Under the pieces are notes generated by a model that was not told the origin of the DNA, searched no databases, and worked only from the letters and a program-made list of their open reading frames with translations. From Sphingomonas canadensis (lineage in GTDB: Bacteria; Pseudomonadota; Alphaproteobacteria; Sphingomonadales; Sphingomonadaceae), in the NCBI RefSeq assembly GCF_026013525.1, contig NZ_JAPDRA010000001.1, positions 620,001 to 684,000 of the forward strand: 64,000 bases of DNA, in the 5' to 3' direction. Numbering within the stretch: position 1 is the first letter of the stretch; the number at the start of each line of letters is the position of its first letter. The position numbers and the translations under genes are program-made. Shown here one piece after another: positions 48,457-57,764 of the stretch.

Positions 48457-50142
48457 TTGGCGACGACGCCGATACTTTTCAACGATCTTCTGCGGGAAAG
48501 GGGCATCCAGCCTGCGGACGTGCGTTTGTTGCGCCACCACACCGATCCTGGGCTCGACGGCCAGTCGCTTCATGACCTTTGGATGCGCGACCGCGAAGGG
48601 TTCGAGCTGTACCAGAGGACACAAAAGGCAAACGAGCGGCTCTTGCGAACCGGCAAGATATGGGCGGCGTTCACCTCGCCCACACCTGGAGTCAGCTTGT
48701 TCGTCGGATTGTACGATGCGCGCTTCGAGAAGACCGCGGTTGCCGAATGGGACTGTCCTTATCGCGGCGACCGTCCGGGCCGGGGCGATCCGGTCGATTT
48801 GTACGCGACCAAGCTTCGTCCGGAGCTCGCGGAGCATATCGGAACGCTGGCGGTCGGTTGGGATCCCGCGTCGATCCGCAGCTGGAAGCGTTACGCGGCA
48901 AATGCCCCATTCGTGGTCGAATCGCAGATCGATGCGGCTCTTCCGCTGATCGAGACGCTCGAGGATCTCACCCGTAATCTGATGGCGTTCGAGCGGCTAC
49001 GCAGCGACCCGGGCGATCCGGAACGCGGTTCCTATCTCGGGTTTGTTCAGCGCGGGCACTGCTTCCTGCCCTACACCACCCCCGACGGCATTGCCTTCGC
49101 GCCGTCGCGGCTGCTCGGGTACAAAGAAAACACGCTTGAGCGACATGCCGCAAACGGCGGGAAGGACGGAAGAGACAGCGATCCTGCGATCGCGGGCATC
49201 GTCGGTTCGACTTACGCAGAAAGTGCGGAGCTCGAGCGCGCCTATCGCGCCTTTTGCGGTGCGAACGGCCTGAGCGTGCATGACCGAAAGCGCAAATATT
49301 GGCCGGTGCTCGAGCTGAGCCTCAGCCCACGCGCGCTTCCCCCGAGGGCACGTTTTTCGGTCGGTGCGCTCTACACGCGGGGCGAGGTCGCGGAGATGAT
49401 CGGGCTCCAGACGCGGCGCGGCGGTAATTGGGATACCGGCTATGCGCAAGTGGACGGCGAATTCTTCGTGTTCGCGAATGTCGGCAGCAAGGGCCGTACG
49501 GGGCACGACTATCCGAACCGTTGGCACGGCAAGCAGCTGATCTGGTCGGCTAAGACCGGGACTCGGCTTGGTCAAAGCCAGATTGTCGCACTGCTCTCAG
49601 GGGAGCACCCGGTGCATATCTTTTGGCGTGCTGGTGAACGCGAGCGCTTCACCTATGCGGGACTTGCGGCGCCGCTCGAGGTCGAGGACACGACGCCGGT
49701 GCGGGTGCGTTGGGATTTGGATCCGGGTCCAGGCCGCAGAATCGGTGCCGATACCTCTTCGGCGCACAATCGACGCGGCCCCCCACCGATCGCGGGGGCG
49801 CGCACTACCATCTACGGAGACGGTCCAACCAGTGTTTATCTGCTCGAGCTCGACGGGCCGATCGCTCAGCTGTTTCCGACGCTTCCCGAAAAGAGCCGCG
49901 TGATCAAAATCGGCATATCGAACGATCCGCTGCGCCGCGTCGGCGACTTGTCGTGCGGCCTGCCTCCGGGCTGCGCACTCGGCTGGCGGATCGTGGCGAC
50001 ACGCCTGTTCCCAACGGGACGAGAAGCGTTCGACGTCGAATCGATGCTGCTTGAGCGGTTGCGTTTAAACGGCTGGTCTCTTGGCGGTGAATTTGCTGCG
50101 GTCTCCGACGCGGACCTCGCCCGCCTCACTACGTTGGCGTGA
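48457..50142 (+). CDS. GIY-YIG/T5orf172-type nuclease with DUF3427-like domain
   Basis: This 561-aa protein has an unclassified N-terminus (TPILFNDLLRERGIQPADVR), a middle DUF3427-like region (RGEVAEMIGLQTRRGGNWDT, then HDYPNRWHGKQLIWSAKTGT and EHPVHIFWRAGERE) and a C-terminal GIY-YIG-like end. There SVYLLEL and VIKIGISNDPLRRVGDL give the first two motifs and DVESMLLERL the metal-binding Glu. I chose TTG 48457 because AAGGAG lies 7 bp upstream; no ATG fits. It is divergent from the DISARM-like operon across a shared promoter region of about 140 bp. It is probably a DNA-cutting defence effector. Confidence 0.75.
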   Translation: MATTPILFNDLLRERGIQPADVRLLRHHTDPGLDGQSLHDLWMRDREGFELYQRTQKANERLLRTGKIWAAFTSPTPGVSLFVGLYDARFEKTAVAEWDCPYRGDRPGRGDPVDLYATKLRPELAEHIGTLAVGWDPASIRSWKRYAANAPFVVESQIDAALPLIETLEDLTRNLMAFERLRSDPGDPERGSYLGFVQRGHCFLPYTTPDGIAFAPSRLLGYKENTLERHAANGGKDGRDSDPAIAGIVGSTYAESAELERAYRAFCGANGLSVHDRKRKYWPVLELSLSPRALPPRARFSVGALYTRGEVAEMIGLQTRRGGNWDTGYAQVDGEFFVFANVGSKGRTGHDYPNRWHGKQLIWSAKTGTRLGQSQIVALLSGEHPVHIFWRAGERERFTYAGLAAPLEVEDTTPVRVRWDLDPGPGRRIGADTSSAHNRRGPPPIAGARTTIYGDGPTSVYLLELDGPIAQLFPTLPEKSRVIKIGISNDPLRRVGDLSCGLPPGCALGWRIVATRLFPTGREAFDVESMLLERLRLNGWSLGGEFAAVSDADLARLTTLA

Positions 50143-50295
50143 GATTCGCGCGATCGACAGGAAGTGCCCCTGGCGGCGGGCGCAGCTCCGACGGTGTGGC
50201 GAAACCGTGCTCGACGGTGCACAGACGTTTGCGGGCGCTCATGAACAAACAGAGCCCAAACGCACAGTGCAGGATCGCGCGGACGAGGAAGAACG

Positions 50296-51438
50296 ATGCA
50301 CGCCGATTACGTTGAGGTTGTAGACAGGGCGGTTCACGGAGGGCTTCCGCTTGGCCAAATCGCGGACCTCGCCATCCGGCTGGCGGCATCCGGCAACCGC
50401 CTCGATCTCGCACAGGCCGACACGGCCGACATCGCGTCGACGGGCGGTCCTACCAGCCTATCGACTCTGTTGTGCCCTCCGATGCTCGTCGCGATCGGCC
50501 GGCGCGTGCCGAAGCTGGGGGTTCCGGGACGTCCGGCCGGCGGAGTCGACGTGCTCGGCACGATTCCCGGGTACCGGACGGCTCTCGACGTGGTCGCCGC
50601 CGAACAGGTGCTTGCGATGTGCAACTACGTCCATATCGATGCCGGCGCGAGCTTCGCCCCGGCGGATGCGGCGCTCTTTCGATATCGCCAACAAGTAGGA
50701 GCGCAGGCGGTCCCCGATCTCGCAATCGCCAGCCTGTTGTCGAAAAAGATCGCGGTGGGGGTCAAGCGGGTCGGTCTTGAGGTGAGAGTGGCCGACCACG
50801 GCAATTTCGGCTCCGATTTCGCAGAAGCGAGGCAGGCCTCCCGTAAATTCTGCGATGTGGCGCGCATTCTCGGCATGGACGCGGTTTGCGTGTTAACCGA
50901 TGCGAGCCGGCCGTTTCAGCCGTTCGTCGGCCGTGGCGAGGCGTTGTTGGCTTTCAAGCTCGTCTTGGACGGCGAGGAAAACGACTGGCTCGCCGAGCAC
51001 CTCGATGTCTGCACCACGATGGTGTCCACGATTGGGGGAGCAGTGGAGGTCGATCGCCGAGCGATGTCCAGCGCCGCCATTCGGAACATAGAAGCGCAGG
51101 GCGGGTCCGAACGCAGGTTTCGAGAATATGCGAACGAGATTGCACGCCGTCACGGTCGACCGCTCATTGCCGAGGCGGCAGGATATGTCCGCTACGACCT
51201 CGGCAAGCTTCGCAATGCTGTCATCCAGGCGCAAGGTGCGTCGGCCGGCTATGCGGATGACGCCGGCGTGATTCTCAAGGTCCGCGCCGGCGATCGTGTC
51301 GAGCCCAAGGAAGAGTTGTTGTCCGTACGTTGCCCGGAGGCTGCACGGCTGACTTTCGAAGCCGCGCTGCGGAGCGCGATTGAAATCGACGCGACGCCGA
51401 CAGGCTCGCCGGCGGCAATGGAGTTTGTGCATGTCTGA
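50296..51438 (+). CDS. Divergent thymidine-phosphorylase (DeoA)-like protein
   Basis: This 380-aa protein follows the pyrimidine-nucleoside phosphorylase plan. It has an N-terminal helical lobe, ADIASTGGPTSLSTLL (phosphate loop), then VPGRPAGGVDVLGTIPGY, where DeoA has the TGGT-x-D signature, and SLLSKKIAVGVKRV (nucleoside site). The signature is altered and the protein is about 60 residues shorter than DeoA, so substrate or activity may differ. No other nucleoside catabolism gene is near. Its stop overlaps the start of the kinase-ATPase gene by 8 bp, so the two are probably one functional unit. Confidence 0.75.
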   Translation: MHADYVEVVDRAVHGGLPLGQIADLAIRLAASGNRLDLAQADTADIASTGGPTSLSTLLCPPMLVAIGRRVPKLGVPGRPAGGVDVLGTIPGYRTALDVVAAEQVLAMCNYVHIDAGASFAPADAALFRYRQQVGAQAVPDLAIASLLSKKIAVGVKRVGLEVRVADHGNFGSDFAEARQASRKFCDVARILGMDAVCVLTDASRPFQPFVGRGEALLAFKLVLDGEENDWLAEHLDVCTTMVSTIGGAVEVDRRAMSSAAIRNIEAQGGSERRFREYANEIARRHGRPLIAEAAGYVRYDLGKLRNAVIQAQGASAGYADDAGVILKVRAGDRVEPKEELLSVRCPEAARLTFEAALRSAIEIDATPTGSPAAMEFVHV

Positions 51439-54400
51439 AAGTGGAAAATACTGCTGCTTCAACTGCCCCTCCAACGATTATTCGCGCAAGCGGCTGTCGG
51501 ACAAATGTCCGACCTGCGACCAGGAATACGGCTTTCCGCTGACCTCGGCGCCGACCAAGATCGACAAGTTCGAGATCGAACGGCCATTGGGGCGAGGTTT
51601 TTACGGAGCTGCGTTCGTCGGAAGGCGCGCCGGCCCGATCCGGCCGCAACGCGTCCTCAAGGTCACCCCAAAGGCGATGTACGAAAAGTTGGGCAAAGAC
51701 TTCGAGGAAGAAGTTCGCCGTCATGCCGAGGTCGCTGCGGGTGCGGAGTTCATTGTCGGCGTGGAGGACATGTTCGATGCGGACGTCGACTTCGGCGGCA
51801 CGGTGCTCCCGTGCCACGTGGTCGAGCTGGCCTATGTCGACGGGGAGCCGTTGGAAGAGTATTTATCCGGCCGCTTGCCTCTCGGCGCTGCGCAGGCTGC
51901 TCAGATCGCATGCGACCTGTTCCGGTTGCGCGACGAATTCGAGCTTCGTCTCAAGCACCATAACGACCTGCACGCGGCAAATATCGTCGTAGAACGACTG
52001 CCGAAGGCATCCTGGCGCCGAGGCGATGCGATCGAGCCGGGTTTGCGGGCGAAGGCGATCGATTTGGGATCCGTGGCGCCGGACCGTCGCTCGGGAGGCA
52101 TCCATGTCGGCGACATCCATTGGATCGGCGAGCATCTGCAACGGATGGCCGAGCGCCTGCTCATGGAGGGCGAGGAGGCCGCCGATCTCGACAAACGGGT
52201 CGCGCTCAAGCTGCTGGGGATCGCGCAATCGTTGGCTGCAACCACCGAAAATCAGCGCCCTCCCTCGGCCGAGGACATGGTCCGCCTCATTCGTACCGAA
52301 TATCATAAGGTGGCGGAGCCGTGGCGACCCTGGCGCGAGAACCTCGTGCTGCGCCGCTTCGAGGAGTCGTACAACGCGCAGACGATGGACGCCTGGTACG
52401 TCCCACAGCTGCTCGTCGATCCCGAGAATACTTGGGTCGACAGAGTGAGCGCCCCTGGCCCCCTGGTCATGACCGGCATGCGAGGGTGCGGCAAGACGAT
52501 GCTGTTGCACTCGGTCCAGTTTCATGCCCGCGCCGCGGTCCGATCGGGAGAGGGCGAGGCGGACGCGATCAATCGTATCAAGCAGGACAAATATGTTGGT
52601 CTGTTCGTATCCGCGCAGCGGCTGATACCGATACGGAAGGACGAAGCTCGACCGTCCGCCGAGCAGTTGTTCGCACGGCTGGTGGTCGCATATGCGGCGG
52701 CCGCAGCGCGTGCTTTGGCGCACCTCGACGACCTCGACCCCACTGCGGTCGAGCCGGACGCGGCTGCGGCGATCGCGCGGGCGGTCTCCGAGGTTCTCGA
52801 GCCGGCTCCAAGTATCCCGGAGCCAGCTACGATCGAGCAGTTGGAGCGCTCGCTCGTGGACCTTTTGGTTCGGCTCAGCCGGGTCGACAGCGAATATCGC
52901 ATCGCAACCACGCCTGCCATCGCATTTCCGCATCTCGCTTCGGCGGTTCGCGCTTCCGCTGCGGTCTGGCGCAACGCGCAGGTGCTGTTCCTGCTGGACG
53001 ACGTGTCGACACGTTATCTCGACACAAGCCGGATCGAAGAGCTGTTGTCGGCACTAATCTTCCAGAACGCCGACTGTGCGTTTAAGCTGACCTCTGAAGC
53101 GCAGACAATCTTTCTCACGCTCAAATCGCCCGGTGAGCTGCATCCGGCCGCTGCGGGACGCGACTTTCAAACTTTCGATCTCGGTGCCGAGGTTTATGAA
53201 CGGTTGAAGCGGCCGGGCGGAGGCAGGGATTTCGTCAACGCGATCCTTAAGGCACGTTCCCGCTTCAATCCCGGTCACCCGAACGCCGAGCCGAAGGACG
53301 TGCTGGGCGACATCGATCTCGAATCGATAGCGCGTGGTATCGTCAGCACCCAGCCGACATCCGGCGACCGCAAGAAGTTGTATCGCGGGTTGAGCGCCCT
53401 CACCGGCGTGTGCGTCGGCGACATTGGGAGCGTCATTCAAATCTATCAAGCGATCATCGCGCGCGGGAGCAAGGAGCTTCCCGTGCCGCCGCAGCATCAG
53501 AGCGCCGCGTTTCAGGATTTCTGCGCGCGCTATCTGTACCATCTCGATCGCCGTGACAGCGATTTGAAGGCGGTGGCGATGAGCTTCGCCGAGGCATCCT
53601 ATCATCTTCTGATGCAATCGGGAAAAGACCCCGCGTCGAAGCGACTGCGGCAGTACACGTCGATCTATGTGAGGATCACGTCGGGCGACGTCGAGGAGCA
53701 GATGGCGCGGCTTCGCGAACTCGTCGATGCGGGCGTATTCGTGTTCACCGGCGCGGCGCCCCGAACGAAGACGCGCGACTCGAATCCTACGCAACAGTTT
53801 CAGCTGTCGTACCGCAAGCTTTACGGTCTGGTGAACTCAATCGGTCTTGCAGAGCGCGATCGGTTTGAGCTCTCGGGTGAGGGCCTGGAAGAATGGCTTC
53901 GCAATCCCAAGGCCGGCAAGGAAATCCTCCTTCGCAACTTGGTCACCGCGGATTCGTGGGACGAGGCCGACGAGGCGGCGGTTCCATCGGTCGAGCGGCC
54001 GCGTGAATTCTTCCGAACTCCACCTGTGCAGCTGATCTTCCCCGACACGTCGCCCACTCAGGAGGTGGGCGCCGAGCCGATCGTTTCCTCCGCGCTTGAA
54101 ATGCCGTCGGTCCGGCGATTTGGACTCGATGAAATGCGCGACACTGTCGACATGCTGCTGGTCGGCTTGGGCTTTGAAGATCGAACGCCGATATCCTTCG
54201 ACCGCTTGCTTGACGCCACCCGCCCCCGGCGAATTTTGGCCGCCCGGTACGCAGTGGCGGGACACGCGGACGCCATGCTTGCAAGGGCCGCAAGCCGAGG
54301 CATAGAGGTCGAAGAACTGTCCTACGACGCGATTCGTAGCGGACAGCTGCCCAAACTCGAAGGCGAGGTGGTGGTCGACATTACCGGTCTCGCCAAGCCC

Positions 54401-55078
54401 GCGCTTTTCAAGATTGTGCGCGCGGGCCTGCTGGAGCGCCGTTCACTCACAATCGCCTACACGGCAGCCGAGCTATATTCGCCGAACGAAGCCGAGCTTC
54501 AGGCAGTGCTGGACGCTCATGCATCATACAATCGGCACGAAACGCTTGCCGCCCTCAAGTCCGTGCTCACCGGGGAACAGGGCCCCTATCGCCCCATTTC
54601 CCTGCTCACGACCGAAAGTGACGGTACCCGCAAGCGCGGGCTGTGTGCGTTCGCGTCCGCGAAGCACGAGCGAATCCTGCATCTGATGGAGGCGCGGGAA
54701 TACGATACGGTCGAGCTGCTGGTCGACGCAGCGGACACCGCCCGCGCCAAGGTCGCAGAGATGGCGGGGCGCGTAGCCCTTGAAGAGAGCCGGGCCGGCG
54801 AATTGGTGTCGGCGGACGCCTCCGATCTCGAAGCCGTCCTGTCGATCATCGCACGCACGCACCAGAGTTGGTATGTCGACGGGGGCTTCAATTTCGAGCT
54901 GGGGCTGACGGGTAACAAGGTTCAGGCGACTGCGGCCGCGATCTTGGGATCGATCCTTCCCGTCAACGAAGCCTGGTACGTAGCGCCCGCGACGTTCGAT
55001 GCGGGCCGATTCACCCAGGGAGTGGGTGCGACCACGCTCTACCAAATCGAGCGTCGCGATCCGCTAGCCGAAGCATGA
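51431..55078 (+). CDS. Zinc ribbon, protein-kinase-like and AAA ATPase fusion (ORC/CDC6-like)
   Basis: This 1215-aa protein has four parts. A zinc ribbon comes first (residues 8-38, CxxC...CxxC). A kinase-like domain (about 45-320) has GRGFYGAAF (Gly loop), RVLKV (Lys), HHNDLHAANIVV (catalytic Asp) and AIDLGS (metal Asp). An ATPase follows, with Walker A TGMRGCGKTMLLHS at about 345-358 and VLFLLDDVSTRYLD as Walker B. From about residue 905 a Rossmann-like C-terminus has LLVGLGFEDR, VVVDITGLAKPALF and ELGLTGNKVQATAAA, which recalls CARF-type ligand sensors. It should act as a sensor-switch. The ATG at 51431 overlaps the DeoA-like stop. Confidence 0.75.
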   Translation: MSESGKYCCFNCPSNDYSRKRLSDKCPTCDQEYGFPLTSAPTKIDKFEIERPLGRGFYGAAFVGRRAGPIRPQRVLKVTPKAMYEKLGKDFEEEVRRHAEVAAGAEFIVGVEDMFDADVDFGGTVLPCHVVELAYVDGEPLEEYLSGRLPLGAAQAAQIACDLFRLRDEFELRLKHHNDLHAANIVVERLPKASWRRGDAIEPGLRAKAIDLGSVAPDRRSGGIHVGDIHWIGEHLQRMAERLLMEGEEAADLDKRVALKLLGIAQSLAATTENQRPPSAEDMVRLIRTEYHKVAEPWRPWRENLVLRRFEESYNAQTMDAWYVPQLLVDPENTWVDRVSAPGPLVMTGMRGCGKTMLLHSVQFHARAAVRSGEGEADAINRIKQDKYVGLFVSAQRLIPIRKDEARPSAEQLFARLVVAYAAAAARALAHLDDLDPTAVEPDAAAAIARAVSEVLEPAPSIPEPATIEQLERSLVDLLVRLSRVDSEYRIATTPAIAFPHLASAVRASAAVWRNAQVLFLLDDVSTRYLDTSRIEELLSALIFQNADCAFKLTSEAQTIFLTLKSPGELHPAAAGRDFQTFDLGAEVYERLKRPGGGRDFVNAILKARSRFNPGHPNAEPKDVLGDIDLESIARGIVSTQPTSGDRKKLYRGLSALTGVCVGDIGSVIQIYQAIIARGSKELPVPPQHQSAAFQDFCARYLYHLDRRDSDLKAVAMSFAEASYHLLMQSGKDPASKRLRQYTSIYVRITSGDVEEQMARLRELVDAGVFVFTGAAPRTKTRDSNPTQQFQLSYRKLYGLVNSIGLAERDRFELSGEGLEEWLRNPKAGKEILLRNLVTADSWDEADEAAVPSVERPREFFRTPPVQLIFPDTSPTQEVGAEPIVSSALEMPSVRRFGLDEMRDTVDMLLVGLGFEDRTPISFDRLLDATRPRRILAARYAVAGHADAMLARAASRGIEVEELSYDAIRSGQLPKLEGEVVVDITGLAKPALFKIVRAGLLERRSLTIAYTAAELYSPNEAELQAVLDAHASYNRHETLAALKSVLTGEQGPYRPISLLTTESDGTRKRGLCAFASAKHERILHLMEAREYDTVELLVDAADTARAKVAEMAGRVALEESRAGELVSADASDLEAVLSIIARTHQSWYVDGGFNFELGLTGNKVQATAAAILGSILPVNEAWYVAPATFDAGRFTQGVGATTLYQIERRDPLAEA

Positions 55079-55328
55079 CCGACAGCTCTCCGAACTGCGA
55101 CCGATAGGAGTTGAGTGAAGGCCAGCCCAGACCCCCGCTCAGGGAAGCGAATACCTAGATTGTCAGGCAAATGTCATCGCCATTCAGATTTCATACCTCC
55201 AGGCGAAGTCAGCTGAGATTCACCGGAGAGGTCTCCCGGTACCCTAGCGAGTATCTGATCCCGGACGCCCAATTCACTGAGATTCGCGGCTGAGCCCGAG
55301 CGGATGAGTCGCGCGGGCGGAGGCCCGC

Positions 55329-57356
55329 ATGACTCCGACCAAACTGCTCCTCGGTCAGATTCTTCTCGTCTTCGCGATCGTGATCGCGGGGATCTGGTTC
55401 GCGACGCAGTGGGCGGCGGCGCAGCTCGCGTATCAGCCCGAGCTCGGGCCGGCATGGTTCACGTTGCTCGACCGGCCGATCTATCGGCCCTGGGCGATCT
55501 TCCCCTGGTGGTACCACTTCGACGCCTATGCGCCGCACGTGTTCGATCGTGCCGGCGCCATCGCGGGTGCGAGCGGCTTCGTCGGCTGCGGAACCGCGAT
55601 CGCCGGGTCGCTGTGGCGCGCGCGGCAGCGCCGGAATGTCACGACCTACGGCTCGGCACGCTGGGCGACACCCCGTGAAATCGAGCGGGCCGGCCTCTTC
55701 CGCGACACGGGCGTATTCCTCGGGCGCTCGAGCGCGCGCTATCTGCGCCACAGCGGTCCCGAGCACGTCATGGCGTTCGCGCCGACCCGCTCGGGCAAGG
55801 GCGTCGGGCTGGTCGTGCCGACCTTGCTCGGCTGGACGGGCTCGGCCGTCATCCACGACATCAAGGGCGAGAACTGGCAGCTGACCGCGGGCTGGCGCGC
55901 GCGCTTCTCGCACTGCCTGCTCTTCAATCCGACCGACGCGCGCTCGGCCTGCTACAATCCGCTGCTCGAAGTTCGCCGCGGCGCATGCGAGGTCCGCGAC
56001 GTCCAGAACATCGCAGACATCCTCGTCGATCCCGAGGGCGCGCTCGAGCGGCGCAACCATTGGGAGAAGACCAGCCACTCGCTGCTCGTCGGCGCGATCC
56101 TCCACATCCTCTATTCCGAGGAGGAGAAGACGCTCGCGCGCGTCGCGACCTTCCTCTCCGATCCGCAGCGCTCGTTCGCGGCGACGCTGCGGGTGATGAT
56201 GACCACCAATCATCTCGGGACCGGCGACGGCCCCCAAGTCCATCCCGTGGTCGCGAGCGCCGCGCGCGAGCTCCTCAACAAGTCCGACAACGAGCGCTCG
56301 GGCGTGCTCTCGACCGCGATGAGCTTCCTCGGGCTCTACCGTGACCCGACCGTCGCGGCCGTCACGTCGCGCTCCGACTGGCGCGTCGCCGACCTCGTCT
56401 CCGCCAAAGCCCCGGTCTCGCTCTATCTGGTCGTACCGCCCTCGGACATCAGCCGTACGAAACCGCTGATCCGGCTCGTGCTCAACCAGATCGGGCGCCG
56501 GCTGACCGAGGATCTGCCCAGCGCGGGCGCGCCCAAGCGGCAGCTGCTGCTGATGCTCGACGAGTTCCCGGCGCTCGGGCGCCTCGACTTCTTCGAGACA
56601 AGCCTCGCCTTCCTCGCCGGCTATGGCGTGCGCGCCTTCCTGATCGCCCAGAGCCTCAACCAGATCGAGAAGGCGTACGGCGAGCACAATGCGATCCTCG
56701 ACAATTGTCACGTCCGTATCGCGTTCGCGACCAACGACGAGCGCACCGCCAAGCGCATCTCCGACGCGCTCGGCACCGCGACCGAGCAGCGCGCGATGCG
56801 CAACTATGCCGGTCACCGGCTCGCGCCCTGGCTCGCGCACGTCATGGTCAGCCGGCAGGAGACCGCGCGTGCGCTGCTGACGCCGGGCGAAGTGATGCAG
56901 CTGCCGGCGCATGAGGAGCTGGTGCTCATGTCGGGCACGCCGCCGATCCGCGCGAACAAGCTCCGCTACTACGAGGATCGCACTTTCACCGAGCGGGTGG
57001 TCTCGCCGCCGGTGCTGGCGAGCGGCGGCTTTGCCGACCGTCCGGCACCGCGCGGCGACGACTGGTCCGAGCGCAAGGCCGAGGTCGATGCACGCCTCGC
57101 CGTCGCCAACGATGCCGAGCCCGACGCGTCCGCCTCCGGAGGGCGCGACCAGGAACGCCATCCGGGCATCGAGCAGCCGTTGCCCGCTCCCGAACCCGCC
57201 GCGGTGCCTGATCCGCTGGGGCTCGGCGACGAGGACGGGGACACCGCCTCGGACCAGCGCGCGATGGATCAGGCGCGCGCCACGGGTGTCGCGCGCGCGG
57301 TCTATGCGATCGACGCCGACCCGCGGCACGGCCACGACCTGGTGCTGGGGGACTGA
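55329..57356 (+). CDS. traG: Type IV coupling protein TraG/VirD4
   Basis: This 675-aa inner-membrane ATPase brings the relaxase-DNA complex to the transfer channel. Two N-terminal membrane segments (about residues 7-30 and 72-92) are followed by the ATPase: Walker A APTRSGKGVGLVVPT at about 153-167 and Walker B LLLMLDEFPALGRL. The tail is acidic and Pro-rich. It is first in the transfer operon after the defence cargo. The 250 bp before it contain no gene and probably its promoter; a GCGGGC-GGA-GGCCCGC hairpin lies right before the ATG. Confidence 0.95.
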   Translation: MTPTKLLLGQILLVFAIVIAGIWFATQWAAAQLAYQPELGPAWFTLLDRPIYRPWAIFPWWYHFDAYAPHVFDRAGAIAGASGFVGCGTAIAGSLWRARQRRNVTTYGSARWATPREIERAGLFRDTGVFLGRSSARYLRHSGPEHVMAFAPTRSGKGVGLVVPTLLGWTGSAVIHDIKGENWQLTAGWRARFSHCLLFNPTDARSACYNPLLEVRRGACEVRDVQNIADILVDPEGALERRNHWEKTSHSLLVGAILHILYSEEEKTLARVATFLSDPQRSFAATLRVMMTTNHLGTGDGPQVHPVVASAARELLNKSDNERSGVLSTAMSFLGLYRDPTVAAVTSRSDWRVADLVSAKAPVSLYLVVPPSDISRTKPLIRLVLNQIGRRLTEDLPSAGAPKRQLLLMLDEFPALGRLDFFETSLAFLAGYGVRAFLIAQSLNQIEKAYGEHNAILDNCHVRIAFATNDERTAKRISDALGTATEQRAMRNYAGHRLAPWLAHVMVSRQETARALLTPGEVMQLPAHEELVLMSGTPPIRANKLRYYEDRTFTERVVSPPVLASGGFADRPAPRGDDWSERKAEVDARLAVANDAEPDASASGGRDQERHPGIEQPLPAPEPAAVPDPLGLGDEDGDTASDQRAMDQARATGVARAVYAIDADPRHGHDLVLGD

Positions 57357-57359
57357 GCG

Positions 57360-57764
57360 ATGCCGCAGAAGGTCCGCTACCAGCTCTTCGTCCCGCTCTC
57401 GCTGAGCGAGCGGCTCGAGGCGCTCGCCGCCAAGCCCGGCGCGACGCGCTCGGCGCTCCTCGCGCAGGCGCTCGAGTCCTGGCTCGACCGCCGCGGCACT
57501 TCCGAACTCGACGAGCGGTTCGGGGTCCGGCTCGACCGCATCTCCTCAAGCCTCGCGCGGATCGAGCGCGGGCAGGAGATCCTACTCGAATCGCTCGCGC
57601 TGTTCATCCGCTACGAACTCGCGATCCACGCGCCGCTCGCCGAGAACGACCATGCCGGCCGCGCACTCGCGCGCGAGCGGTTCGAGGCCTTCGTCAGCCA
57701 GGTCGGCCGCCAGCTCGCCGCCGGCAAGCGCACCCTCGCGCCGGCCACGGAGAGCGAGCGATGA
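57360..57764 (+). CDS. Ribbon-helix-helix (CopG-like) protein of the transfer operon
   Basis: This 134-aa protein has an N-terminal RHH pattern (YQLFVPLSLSERLEALAAKP, then TRSALLAQALESWLDRR) followed by helical regions. Such genes lie between traG and trbB in alphaproteobacterial ICEs and are thought to regulate transfer genes or act in mating-pair functions. It starts 3 bp after traG and overlaps the trbB start by 4 bp. Confidence 0.85.
   Translation: MPQKVRYQLFVPLSLSERLEALAAKPGATRSALLAQALESWLDRRGTSELDERFGVRLDRISSSLARIERGQEILLESLALFIRYELAIHAPLAENDHAGRALARERFEAFVSQVGRQLAAGKRTLAPATESER

Noticed and set aside
36123..55078. DrmC (phospholipase D) gene of DISARM
   Set aside because: No HxK motif-bearing frame of the right size found in the island.
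55209..57335. 708-codon minus-strand frame opposite traG
   Set aside because: Arg/Gly/Ala-rich shadow of the TraG gene with no family motif.
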